From contig OX235262.1 in the NCBI GenBank assembly GCA_944472135.2, positions 43,079,804 to 43,143,803 on the forward strand: 64,000 nt of DNA, given 5' to 3'. Shown here piece by piece: positions 1 to 10,267 of the stretch (its first letter is position 1; the number at the start of each line of letters is the position of its first letter). The notes below the pieces were generated by a model. It ran no database searches, was not told the DNA's origin, and saw nothing but the letters and a program-made list of their open reading frames with translations. The position numbers and the translations under genes were made by a program. The stretch is from Trichobilharzia regenti. Its lineage: Eukaryota; Platyhelminthes; Trematoda; Strigeidida; Schistosomatidae.

Positions 1-214
1 AACATCAAATTAAGGCGATACTCAATTGATGAATGGTTTAAAACACACATGTATGACCATGAACGACACGGTAATGTGCACACTACACATCAACACTATA
101 AGTGTACAAGCAGTAGAATATCAACTTATTAAACAATATGTAATTGATGATTTACACAATTTGTTCAGTTAGTATGTTTCTAAGAAAAAGGTAAAGACAA
201 ATACCATGGCTAAC

Positions 215-217
<3 letters not shown>

Positions 218-246
<29 letters not shown>

Positions 247-760
247 GAAACACAAGTCTGATATATTACTGGCACAAAGAGATGCACTATACAGAATCTC
301 ATAGTTTGTCTGCGGGCTGGAGTACTGCCCTAACGCACAGACCGAAGCACATGGGTGTCCTAAGGAACCCCATCCCCACTAAGCCTTCGATTTGATGTCT
401 GATACACAAGACAGCGGAGCTAAGATTTTATGGTTGCTGGTGACTACAACACGTTCATACACCATTCGATCCTTTCGGATCCTGGAGTTCATGGAAGCCA
501 TCAGCTTTGAATCAGAGTTTTCCAGCTCTATTAGATGGTAGGCTAAGATGTCCACCTGTCTGGTTGTTAGCGCCAGAAGCGTTAGAATTCACCTTTCATT
601 TTTTATGAGGAACACTCCTACTGCGTGTAGTAGGCAGTGAACAGGACTTATCATCTTGGAGAGACTATAAATATGTGGTAACATGAGAGCCATTTCGAGA
701 AAAAGATTGAAGTTTACCTATCCTCGGTAGGTAAGGTTTATACACCTATGCGACTAAAAT
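218..760 (-). mobile_element. RTE-like LINE 3' end, degenerate
   Basis: Read on the minus strand, this stretch ends in a GTGCC-containing tail followed by an (AAT)n run (218-247 on the plus strand). That layout resembles the 3' tail of the RTE element at 10.3 kb. No reading frame survives. Only the tail resemblance supports the call, and the 5' boundary is a guess. It could be a different LINE family. Confidence 0.35.
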
Positions 761-1059
761 CCATTTGGACTAAATCATAGATAAAATTAACAATGAAATA
801 ACAATAAAAGGAAATATATTGGACAGTGATGATCATCTAAAACTTTATCATCAATGAAAGTATGCACTCATCTTATGACCATCTCTGTGGTAAAGCATTA
901 ATTGATGTTGTACACTGAGGAATTTCGTTCACAATTGTTTTCATGTACTTATATATTTACATAACCGAGGAGCACTACTCACACACAAACACATATGCAG
1001 TTATATACTTAAGAAAGAAAAGTGCTTGAAGTAGGACAAACAATCCCTAATAGACTATT

Positions 1060-1440
1060 TCAACTCTGAGGGTCAGTTTTTGGAAAGATGATATTTCGTT
1101 TAACGTTCTAATAGTAAGGATGTCAAGACACAACCTAGGTATCACTCAGTTTCTACTTGCACAGTTTACTCACCATTGCATTCTACCTATTTTCCTTTGT
1201 TGCTCCTCCTTAACCTTTCCTGAGCTTCTCACAAAAGACCTTGTTACACTGCGAAGGGTACTAAAAGCTGTCACGTTAGGGCAAACTGTTGTAGATAGAT
1301 AGGCACTTGAACTCATGAAAGAAATTAGCGAATAGAATACTGTTGAACTCTAAGCAACTTCTCTATACACAACTCTCTCAATATTATATTAAAACTTCTG
1401 TTTAGAATAAAGCCATTATTATCATTAAAGTCATTCTTAT
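1060..1440 (+). mobile_element. LINE-E 3' fragment (copy 1)
   Basis: A 60-codon frame at 1120-1302 aligns by eye with the C-terminal coding part of the LINE at 16.98-17.2 kb: both share a CCS-LTFPELL / CS-LIFPGLL block followed by a (K)RxLKAV block. After it comes a GAATAAAGC-like 3' tail and short ATT units near 1400-1430, again like LINE-E. It is a 5'-truncated, dead insertion. Confidence 0.55.
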
Positions 1441-1829
1441 TTAGTGCGAGTTTACAGGGCAGTCCTATTAACTACATTTATCAAACTTAATATTTCAAAA
1501 CAAAACAAAAGCATCGGACATATAGCTAAATAAAACGATAAGCTGATTAACAGTTGCATGTCATAGTTCAAACAGAAGACGACCGGACTACTTGATTGCA
1601 AGTAACTAAATAGAGCCCTGCATCAACCCAGACATTCATTTCATTCCATTCATTCATCTATTACGTTATTAAAAGTGCACCAAACCAAGATAACTTCATA
1701 TAGTCTCACCATTGACAGTATTTTTTATGATGGATGATAACCGATGTAGCTGCCAATATAGCATCTGACGTCTTAGGCTCAATAATCATACATCGACAAA
1801 GTGGTGCTCGAGATAAATAAACGTGAGAA

Positions 1830-3140
1830 AATCAGACAGGCTTTGAACCAGGAAGAAGGTGTACTGATCATATCTTCATCCTTTGACAGATTCTAGAATA
1901 CAGGCACATTTACCGGCGTCCAACAGTTGCGATATTTATTGACCTGAAAGGCGGAATTCCACTCCGTCAACCGAGAAGTACTGTGGCAATGTTTGGCCGT
2001 CAGGGGGAGGGTCCCAGAAAGTACATCCCACCAACGAAGCGCTCTACTTGACCTCTCGCAGCCAGGTAACATCTTATGGAGAGCTGTCACATGAAGTGGT
2101 GAAAACCAGTGGTGTCCGTCGGGGATAATCACTGTCCCCAATTTCGTTTAATCTTATTATAGATATACTTATGGAGTTGAAACTGACTTAAGTGAATTAG
2201 GAATTAACTTGTTACCAAGGAATAATCTTGTTAGCTTAGACTATGCAGATGACGCAGTCCTCCTACGTGAAGATGTTGAAAAAACACAGTCTTCTCAACA
2301 CCTTGAGTAGCTCCTGTCGAATGTAAGATGATGCCACAGGACTGCAATACATCAACTACTATTTCAAAGATAGAAAGTGAAGTGCTTGAGTGTCCTCACA
2401 ACTTCACATCGGCCTCAACGGGGTTGGTCGCTGACGAAATCTCAACACCGATACAAAAGGCTCGTGTGGGATTTGACAACCCACTTCATCTCTGGAGTAG
2501 ACGTGATATCCGGTTGACTATAGACCAAAGGACGGGTGTACTGCCTACCAGTTCGCCCTGTTCTGCTTTATGGCTGTGAGACATGACCATTGAAAGTGGA
2601 AGACATGAAAAGGCTGGCTAGCTGTCTTTGACCATAGATGTCTGAGTTCTATCTCTCGTGTTAGGTAACATAACGGGGCAAAGTTAGGCGTTGAGTGTTA
2701 GGTAAGGAAGGAAAGGACGTGTGCTACATATTCCTGGCTATCGCCTTCTTCGGTGTGTAATGTTAGATGAAATAGGATGAGGTTGGAAAAGAGCTAGTGG
2801 TGGTCAAACCAAAACTTCGAACCAATCCATAAAATCTCTAACAGTTAGTTTGAGTGGTTGGGATCCTTGAGATTCTGAAAACTAATGGCTGGAGACAACT
2901 GGTGATATAGCTCAAAATGATTCTCAGTGGCGGCAAGGTATTCACCCTTTGTGATCTTCCAAATCTCATAAAACTCCGTTGTTTTTCTTTGTTACTATTC
3001 TTGCTCCCTCACATTTCTATTTATTATCGTCCCTCTGAATCTTTGCTCTCTTCTGTCTTCCTTTGTATGCCTTATGGAGGGTGGTAAGTTGACCTGGTGC
3101 ACTTGTGTGCAAAGTTTTATGTTGAAACCAGTCAGTCAGG
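1830..3140 (+). pseudogene. RTE-1 LINE reverse transcriptase fragment, heavily mutated
   Basis: Frame-shifted pieces of an RTE-type reverse transcriptase can be followed along this stretch. VNREVLWQC-like and LDYADDAVLL blocks (the latter is the YADD catalytic box, near 2236-2270) are followed by the thumb region at 2328-2579 (NGLVADEI-like, KARVxFxNxxHLWxRRDIRL) and a WLETxGDIAQN-like C-terminus near 2890-2930. Several stops and frameshifts make it non-functional. The 3' UTR-like tail ends near 3140. The thumb region is nearly identical to the inverted piece at 6.84-7.21 kb. Confidence 0.65.
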
Positions 3141-3265
3141 TGTAGCTGCTAGGATGAGCTTTATAATCGCTAAGAACAAACGTTAGTTGAAATTGTACAT
3201 ACACGGATAGGCATATATGCATACTGAGAAATTGAAACAAAAGTACAAACAACATTAGTACATAC

Positions 3266-3464
3266 CTTTTAATACCACAAAATTTATCTAATGGTAATGT
3301 AGTCACATACTCCAATGTACAACTGTTGAGTGTTGATGAATTATGATCTAATAGTGATTTAGGTGAATTTAACTCATTTTCTTCATCATCTAATAAACTT
3401 TCATTGGAACTGGGAACTCTCCACATTCGAGCACCTGTACGCAACTCTGGTCGTTCACTAGAAT
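3266..3464 (-). CDS. Host gene exon 4 (unidentified protein)
   Basis: Minus-strand exon flanked by a pyrimidine-rich acceptor ending TTCATTTAG and a strong donor AAAAG|GTATGT. It is 199 nt, enters in phase 1 and leaves with two bases over. It encodes a hydrophilic, Ser/Asp/Glu-rich segment (SSERPELRTGARMW, SLLDDEENEL) ending LPLDKFCGIK. Its entry phase fits exon 3: the single leftover T joins AT to give a Tyr codon. Codon use and an open frame unlike the surrounding broken repeats support a real exon. I do not recognise the protein. The gene continues towards the left edge of the window and beyond. Confidence 0.6.
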
Positions 3465-3739
3465 CTAAATGAACAGAAATCCAGAAAAATTTCTCCAAGT
3501 CAGAGAGGAAATATTTTTTGAAGAATACATACAAGTAATGTGAAATTTAAAGTTGAAACTAGTCAGTTAGTTAGTCAAAGTAGAAGTAAAAGTGGATTGA
3601 TTACCGGACATTTTGTTTGAAAGTTATACCAGTCTACTCCTTTGAGGAGTTTGTGAAGGAATAATGGTCAAGAGTAGAAGTAAAGATACAAAATTCATTA
3701 GGTATTTTATAACGAAACACCCCAATCAAGAATAGAGGT

Positions 3740-3985
3740 TCTAACATAGTTTATTTGTATTTACAACGAATTCCACTAATATACACTATACACGTCCTCA
3801 GTAGAACATAGGGCTTCAAGCTACAGCTTTGAATTCTCTGTAGCTAACCTCACTTCCAACCTTTCCTTTTCACCAGGCTTACTAGCGGGCTAAGCGAGGT
3901 AAAGGAGTACGTTGGCGGGGGATTGAAACTAAGAACGATTGTGTGGTTGGTCAGTGTTCTACCACTAAACCACCGATCCAAGTAT
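3740..3985 (-). mobile_element. SINE-like element with tRNA-Gly-like head
   Basis: On the minus strand, 3980-3911 reads like a tRNA: an A-box-like GGTGGTTTAGTGGTAGAA and a B-box-like AGTTTCAATCC about 40 nt later. The A-box part closely resembles tRNA-Gly. The anticodon and T stems are degraded, so it is not a working tRNA gene. The unrelated downstream body makes a pol III SINE likely. The 3' end is uncertain. It lies within the intron between exons 3 and 4. Confidence 0.5.
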
Positions 3986-4639
3986 ATATAACTAAGAAAT
4001 AGGCCAAAAACATTCGTTACTATTGACAATGAAGAAATGTTGCCAAGCAATGACCGCAGGAGTGTAAATGGGTTCATTGTTGAATCAGCTGGTTCATACA
4101 TGTCACTTTGGATAATCTTTTGTTCTGATTTTTACTTAAGAAACATTTATCCTTGAAATGAAAGTAGAACTTAGACACTAAGGTGGAATTTAATTTCTTC
4201 TTGAAGTACCCTGGTAGGGGAAAATGGTTAATTTTGTGTAACTTCAGAGTCAAAGGGTCGACTGTTTGGAGCATGTTGGCAGTGGGGCTTCTAGGGTTGT
4301 AGATGTACGGAAGATGCCATTGCAAAGAAGTCGAGCATAAAAATGTTCGGGTCAGATCTTTTTTAACTAACGAGAAAATCAAAACTGACTTAGAAACAAA
4401 TAAAAGTAACAACTGTGTGTTCTGTACTAGTCAACTGCAATGTTAAAACTTACAAATATGATAGGAAATACAGTAAAAGGAATGGAAATTTTTCGTTGTA
4501 TTTACAATATTCCTCACTTTATAAAAGAAAATATTTGTCACCTTCTTCATTATAGTGTAATTTATAACAACAACAAAAATTGTTTAGCCCTAATCAAAAC
4601 TGGTTTTCACATATTTATTTATCTACTGATAAACACCTG

Positions 4640-5060
4640 ACCGATAACTGCTATCTTGACGTGGTGGTCGGGCTTGCATACCACAATGACCCAACGAGCT
4701 GCATTTGGATGGAACTAATTTTCCTGCTGGTCTTACCATGCCAGAAAGGTTTTCAGGATAGCCATTAGAATAGAGCCAGTTACTGCCAAATGGTAAGATG
4801 TTTACACTATGCCGGTGGGTCTGTGGGCAAATTCGTACTGCTGGGGAATAGGGATGTAACAGCAGTGAGGTGTTTCCCTCAGATGACCAGCATGCCAGCT
4901 ATGCTGCCTCTCCAAACCATACATTCCGGTGTACCTTGCAGTAATCCGTAGCCAGATGTAAGTTAACAATATGAAAACAATTCTAATACCTAATTTAAAC
5001 AGGTCATGTATGATCGGCCTCAAGAAGTTGTCCCCTGAGCTCTGCGGCCATGCACCACTA
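4640..5060. other. Unassigned GC-richer stretch in the intron
   Basis: Base composition is less AT-rich than its flanks and the stretch reads like an old repeat, but I found no second copy in the window and no convincing protein match. Nothing else is visible in the rest of the 3.5-5.6 kb intron apart from the SINE-like head. Confidence 0.2.
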
Positions 5061-5639
5061 ATTTTCTTTCTGTCTCAGGTACCCCAATAGAAAATCAACT
5101 TCCACAGTGTAGGCAACCACGAAATAACAACCGTCCACATTTCCGAAACCATACGAAGAGAGGACAGTTAACTGTACATATTGTAAAAGGATTTAGGACC
5201 AAGCCTTTATAAGTGTTGTGAGTTTGAACCACCTGTGGTGCAGTGAATGGAAATTAAGCTCAATAATTATTAGCCCTAACACACTGTCGCTTAACACTTA
5301 ATTATCAGTTGTTTCTACTTGTATAAATTCAAGGTATAGTTACGAAGAGAGTGGTAAGCAGGCTATAAAAAAGTGAAACTGATTAGTTCATATGAAGTAT
5401 GTTCCTCAGGAAAATTAAAGTGCTTAGGCATAACGATAGTGATGACTAGTCGTGGAATTTAGAACAACCATTTTGTCTTATTTTTTACTTGCCATTTAAA
5501 TGTACCTACATCCCTGTAAGTGATGATAATTCCACAGAAACTCTAACGTTATATCTGTCATTTCAAACATCAAATTGTAATCCATTAGGCTACTGGGCTA
5601 CGACAATCACATCTTTTGCAATTAAATATTATTACTACC

Positions 5640-6190
5640 TTGCATTCTGAGTGGAACATGAGACTTTAATAGAATATTTGCATTTTGACCCATTCTCTGA
5701 AGTTTTCCTTAACTGGCCCCAAGATTGACCATAAGCTTTCATCTCCTCTTCACACCGTCTTCTCCATGTCACCCTCAGATCCACGCCCAACTCGTCGTTT
5801 CCCACTTGGATTCCACTTGAGCGATGGCCTGAGGCACGATTCCAATCAACAGTCTCCTCAATGTGCGTCAAGTCCATCTCCATTTTCTCCTCCATGTTTG
5901 TTGAGCGATGGGTTTTTGATCGGCTTGTTCCCAAAGTTCCCTTTAGCTAATTCTTCCTGCCTATTTGATCTTCAATACGGAACCGGTGAAGGCAGCTGTT
6001 GACAAAAGTCTGCAATGACCTTTTCGGAATTCTTTTCGTGAACACGGCAGGTTTCTGACTCTTAGAGAAGAACTGCCTTAACATTGGTGTTGAATATCCG
6101 AATGTTGGTTTCGATGCTGAGTGCAGCAGATTTCCAAATTGATTTCAGAGTGATGAAGGTCTATCTTGCCTTTCCAATCCTGGTTTAGAC
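5640..6190 (-). pseudogene. RTE-2 LINE C-terminal fragment, degenerate
   Basis: On the minus strand, blocks typical of the C-terminus of RTE-type reverse transcriptases appear in shifting frames: an RIFNTNVKAVLL-like block (near 6090), WEQADQKPIAQQ-WRRKWRW (near 5900), and TWRRRCEEEMKAYGQSWGQL (near 5740). The order matches the family; stops and frameshifts separate them. The family differs from RTE-1, whose C-terminus has LGHVLRM and WxPRD blocks. Confidence 0.55.
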
Positions 6191-6340
6191 AATCACATCA
6201 CTGCTGCGATTAATAATATCCGTTATTTAATAAATTTTTAATAAACAGACATTTATTCAGATAACTTTTATTTGTTCACATTGGGAACTTGCACTAAGTA
6301 AGAAAAAATATTTAGGATTGTAAATACTTGTGTAACTTAC

Positions 6341-6476
6341 ACGACGCAAACAGTGATATAAACCAGTCAGGTTTAGACGCCAGTGTAACCAGTGAGATAA
6401 TTTCCCCATCTGGATGTGAGAATATTTGTTTTTTCAAGTCAATATCTAACGACTCCACAAGTGTTACTAAAGTTAT
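6341..6476 (-). CDS. Host gene exon 3 (unidentified protein)
   Basis: A 136-nt minus-strand exon between an acceptor TTTTTTCCTCAG and a perfect donor GTAAGT. Only one frame is open, encoding ITLVTLVESLDIDLKK then a PDGEIISLVTLASKPDWF block, about 45 residues, mostly helix-like and moderately hydrophobic. Entry must be phase 0 because the other two frames hit stops. It exits with one extra base, fitting exon 4. The protein is not recognised. The intron upstream (6477-8293) holds a twin-primed RTE insertion. Confidence 0.6.
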
Positions 6477-6779
6477 CTGAGGAAAAAAGAATGTATGCAA
6501 AATAGAGAACGTAATGTCATAAGAGAAAAAAGGAAGGTAACATTTGAGGACTAATCACTCAATGTATGTAAAAATTTACTGTTAAATTACTATCTCTGAT
6601 ATGCTTATGGGATTCATCCTTCTGCAGAGAAGTGTTTATACGACCAGCTGATCACGATAAGACTCTGACAATCAATGCTAATATAGTTGTATGCAGATAT
6701 ATAAGCTTCATTTGTGTTATTCAACAACCACAAATAATTAGGCAAGAGTAACACAGGTCCTAACCGTCTCAATCGACGT

Positions 6780-7238
6780 AACTTCACAACCTCGTCGACT
6801 GACTCCCCCCCTACCTAGCGCTTGACGGCTAACCTCAATATAACTCACCCAATTATACCACCTAACACGGGAGATAGAACTCAGACATCTATGGTCAAAG
6901 ACAGTTAGCCAGACTTTTCATGTCTTCCACTTTCAATGGTCATGTCTCACAGTCATAAAGCAGAACAGGGCGAACTGGTAGGCAGTACACCCGTCCTTTG
7001 GTCTATAGTCAACCGGATATCACGTCTACTCCAGAGATGAAGTGGGTTGTCAAATCCCACACGAGCCTTTTGTATCGGTGTTGAGATTTCGTCAGCGACC
7101 AACCCCGTTGAGGCCGATTTGAAGTTGTGAGGACACTCAAGCACTTCACTTTCTATCTTTGAAATAGTAGTTGATGTATTGCATTCATGTAGCATCATCT
7201 TACATTTGACACGAGAGAATCGCATGCCAAATATTCGA
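6780..7238 (-). mobile_element. RTE-1 fragment, inverted 5' half of a twin-primed insertion
   Basis: Minus-strand sequence covers the RT thumb from a RIFGMRFS-like block at the 7238 end to the VSNAEV-like region near 6780. It abuts the sense 3' half at 7240. Orientation and order (the downstream part of this piece is outermost, the upstream part at the junction) are those expected from twin priming. Sequence between 6953 and 7190 is nearly identical to 2341-2580, lesions included. Confidence 0.6.
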
Positions 7239-7239
7239 A

Positions 7240-7645
7240 GATTACCGGAGAGGTGTTACTGGTAGTTCAACCAAAACATGGAGTCAGTTCACGAAATCTC
7301 TGATGGTTAGTTTCAGCCAGCCGCGTACGGATGCATAGACTGAATGGTTGGGGTCATCGGTTTGGTAAGAACCAAAGGCTGCAAACAGCTGGTGACATGG
7401 CTAGAAATCATTCTCAGTGGTGTAGATGCATTCACTCTTCATTATCTCCCATATCTATTACACGCTATTGTTTTACTATGTTACAAATCATTTTCATTTC
7501 TACTCATTATCTGTCTTTCTTATACCTGTTTTTCTCTTTAGTCCTTCTTTTTGTGGTAGGTGGAGTGTGGTGGGTGGGACCGGTGAGCTTGTGTGCAAGG
7601 TCCTATGTCAAAACTTGGTCATTCAGCATAAGTTGGGCGACTCAA
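7240..7645 (+). mobile_element. RTE-1 fragment, sense 3' half
   Basis: Starts within the GGQPKTW-like C-terminal region of the RTE-1 frame, passes a GWGHRFG / LETAGDMARNHSQW-like block and runs through the 3' UTR to a GTGTGCAAG-type tail. It matches 2785-3135. Together with the inverted segment on its left it forms one insertion in the intron of the host gene. Confidence 0.6.
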
Positions 7646-8293
7646 TCTACAGTTTAAATACGACAGTGTTTACTGATAAGTAAGGCATGGTATCCTTCGA
7701 TGAAAAATTACTCAAATGACGGAGTAGTTTAGTATTAGTTGATGACTCTCCATTCAAACAAAACAGAAAGATTCTTCATTGAACTTAGGCGATAGACCAA
7801 GTCGATTTCAGTAAAACAAAGGTTATGAGTGAGTGATTTTCATTACAAAACCTTTTAAAACAACCTTCCTAACTAAGATCCGTAAGCTGAGTGATAGACT
7901 GATTGCATTTGTGATGACAGTTTGGTATACTGAGTTATAGAGTGTTTATCTTTGTTTTGATTTGGTTCATTCTAAAAGTGTATTCCTTTTTTTCACTACT
8001 TTTTTGTTGTTATAAAGGTGAGAATACAATTAACTTAGGTTATACGTTCAGTAAATTAAAACTTATTTCTACATTTTCAAAACCTACTCCAGGTAACAAA
8101 TGGAATTAAGTAAAATCTGAACCTGTGACCTAATGAATAGTAGTCTAGGAACCAAACGAGTGAGTTATTGCCGCATATGGTGGCTGTGAATTAACGACAA
8201 GTCACAATGTAATCAGCAAATAGACAGTAAAAGTAAAAGCACTGTGCAGATATAGTTTTCAGCAATAAAATTCTTCACTAGAGAAAAACTTGC

Positions 8294-8479
8294 CTGACTA
8301 CCTTGTGGTTTCAAAGACTGTGAACCAACCAGAAATCGAACTTCATCGGATTCCTCATGATTTATTGCATATCTTAAAATCTCTTGTTCATCTTGATCTT
8401 CTTCCAGTAAGCGATTGAGGTCTTCCATACTAGAATCCTTGAGAGATCCATACAAACCAGCTAAGCACCGAACATTTGG
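8294..8479 (-). CDS. Host gene exon 2 (unidentified protein)
   Basis: A 186-nt exon of 62 codons, beginning after an acceptor CGCTTATTCAG. It encodes PNVRCLAGLYGSLKD, an acidic helix (SMEDLNRLLEEDQDEQEIL) and EVRFLVGSQSLKPQGSQ. Two donors are possible. The GT site at 8301 would leave one base, which gives a stop in exon 3. The GC site CAG|GCAAGT at 8293 leaves phase 0 and fits exon 3. I therefore chose the GC-AG boundary. The acidic helix faintly resembles ESCRT-I VPS37 proteins, but exon 3 does not, so no name is given. Confidence 0.6.
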
Positions 8480-9671
8480 CTGAATAAGCGCCAAAAAATA
8501 CATGAAACAAAAGAAATACATCAGCAGAAATAACACACATTTAGCACCAACGTATTGTACAAATAAGGAAATTAGATGGGATTTCTGATGACATCCATCC
8601 GAGGCGGTACTTAAACTTCCATGCACATCAACACATGTTACCCATGAGAACCTAGTGAAAAAAATTTAAGTAACAAGGCAGAAAACTAAGCAGTGGAACA
8701 GGGGACCTATACGATAAGATTGTACATGTGAAAGTGAGGAAGTTTGAATTAAGCTTAAAGAGCAAACAGTCTTGACAGTTCATCGACTGTTTTCTTTTCA
8801 ATTCTGACCTCTGTCAATGATCGTATATGTGTATGTCATACAATATATCCCATTATTGTAAGACTGAGTTAATGCACCTCTCCTAAATTTGAGTGGAAAC
8901 TTTGTACTACTTCATACATTTATACCTTGAATATCCTAGGAAGTCTGAGATTTTGGTGTTTCTGTGGGAAGCTTATTAGTATTGGTGAAAAAGGCAGTGA
9001 AGGGATGGTTAGAGATAGGGGGCTAGTGAAGAGACCTTAATACTTGACCAACAACAACACAAAACATAAGCCATTAACAAACTAGTTCCATGCGTTACAC
9101 TTGCATTTTAAGTTAACACAACCATTATTAACACTAACAAAAGAGAGTAAACTTTCGACGACATCGCCTTTACAAGCAAATATATAGTAGCGGCTTACAT
9201 TTTGATAAAAGACAATATTCCAAATATCAAGCCACAGTATTCGATCTTTAAAAATCTGCACATAAGATACAAGTCTCTTATTGACTGCTTGCCTACAAAA
9301 AGTTGTTACGAATTTTGTAAGGGTTACCAAGACCACATAATCTCAAATAATAAGTTCAAGTAAACCGAAAATATGTGACATTTATTTATTCAATGAGGTA
9401 ATACAGAAGTGCTGAATAACCTAGCACTTGTCGAACTAATTTTCCCCTTTAAAATGGCTAGGAGTAGGAAGTAGCAGTTTTTTGCAGGAAATAATTGTGC
9501 TCCCCAGTCTAGATACTGAAATATATTACTATATGTACATTACTAAGTGCTTTGCAACTAATCAAAATAATTTGATGTAGTGCTTTGTAATAAAGCTTAC
9601 ATTTAGTTATAAAAAGATTTCTCAGATGCATTTAAACATCACAATAACATAGAAAGTGTCTGAAACCTTAC

Positions 9672-9740
9672 CTGAACAGCAATGCCTGATGACGGTGGAA
9701 AGCTACTTAGCTTCATTTATGGTCAAGGTGGAAACGGTTT
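9672..9740 (-). CDS. Host gene first coding exon (ATG at 9716)
   Basis: A 69-nt minus-strand exon with acceptor TTTTTCCTCCAG and donor CAG|GTAAGG. All three frames carry a stop in the first part, but an ATG at 9716-9714 opens a 15-codon frame, MKLSSFPPSSGIAVQ, that ends in phase 0 and joins exon 2 in frame. The stop-containing part would be 5' UTR. An acceptor directly in front of a start exon could be a cis intron or a spliced-leader trans-splice site, which flatworms use. Confidence 0.5.
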
Positions 9741-10267
9741 CTGGAGGAAAAATTTTCACAAAATTAAATCTGCAAAATAATAGCGAAACCTTGCAAATTA
9801 AAACAGTTACACCAATGAATTAGTTAACTGATTTATGAAACAAAACCACAGAAATTTACTAGAAAAGGATTAACACAGGCTCCAAGCCTTCTATCCTCAA
9901 CCAATAAGTCTGAAATCTGAAAACTTCTCGAAAACCTATTCTTAAAGCTATTTGAAATTTTTTCCGGAGAAATTAATAACACTAATACTACTACGGGGAG
10001 CTTCCTATTATTACTACTCACTGAACACAGTGTACTTATCCGCAATGCATCAATCCATAGATGAAGGCACTTCTCAAAAACTGTTGGTTAGTCTGTTCGC
10101 CAGAAAATCTCGCTTGCATTGTTACCATTCGAGTAGTGAAAGATAATTTTGATGAAAATGTTTTTAAAGTACACACAGGAATACTCAAGAACTTAAATAA
10201 GTCATATGAAATCTTCAGTTTCATATACTGTAGGAGTTATCGGACACATATAAACTGTATGATAACA
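9741..10267. other. Upstream region of the host gene, no gene seen
   Basis: AT-rich, without a convincing frame, repeat or conserved motif. If the first coding exon at 9672 is right, the promoter or an outron would lie here. Confidence 0.3.

Noticed and set aside
8294..8479. Exon 2 as part of a VPS37-like gene
   Set aside because: Only one acidic helix (SMEDLNRLLEED) resembles that family; exons 3 and 4 show no match.
9684..9702. CTGATGA...GAAA resembling a hammerhead ribozyme core
   Set aside because: The spacing leaves no room for stem II and it is antisense to a predicted exon. No other hammerhead core was seen, although hammerhead SINEs are known in schistosomes.
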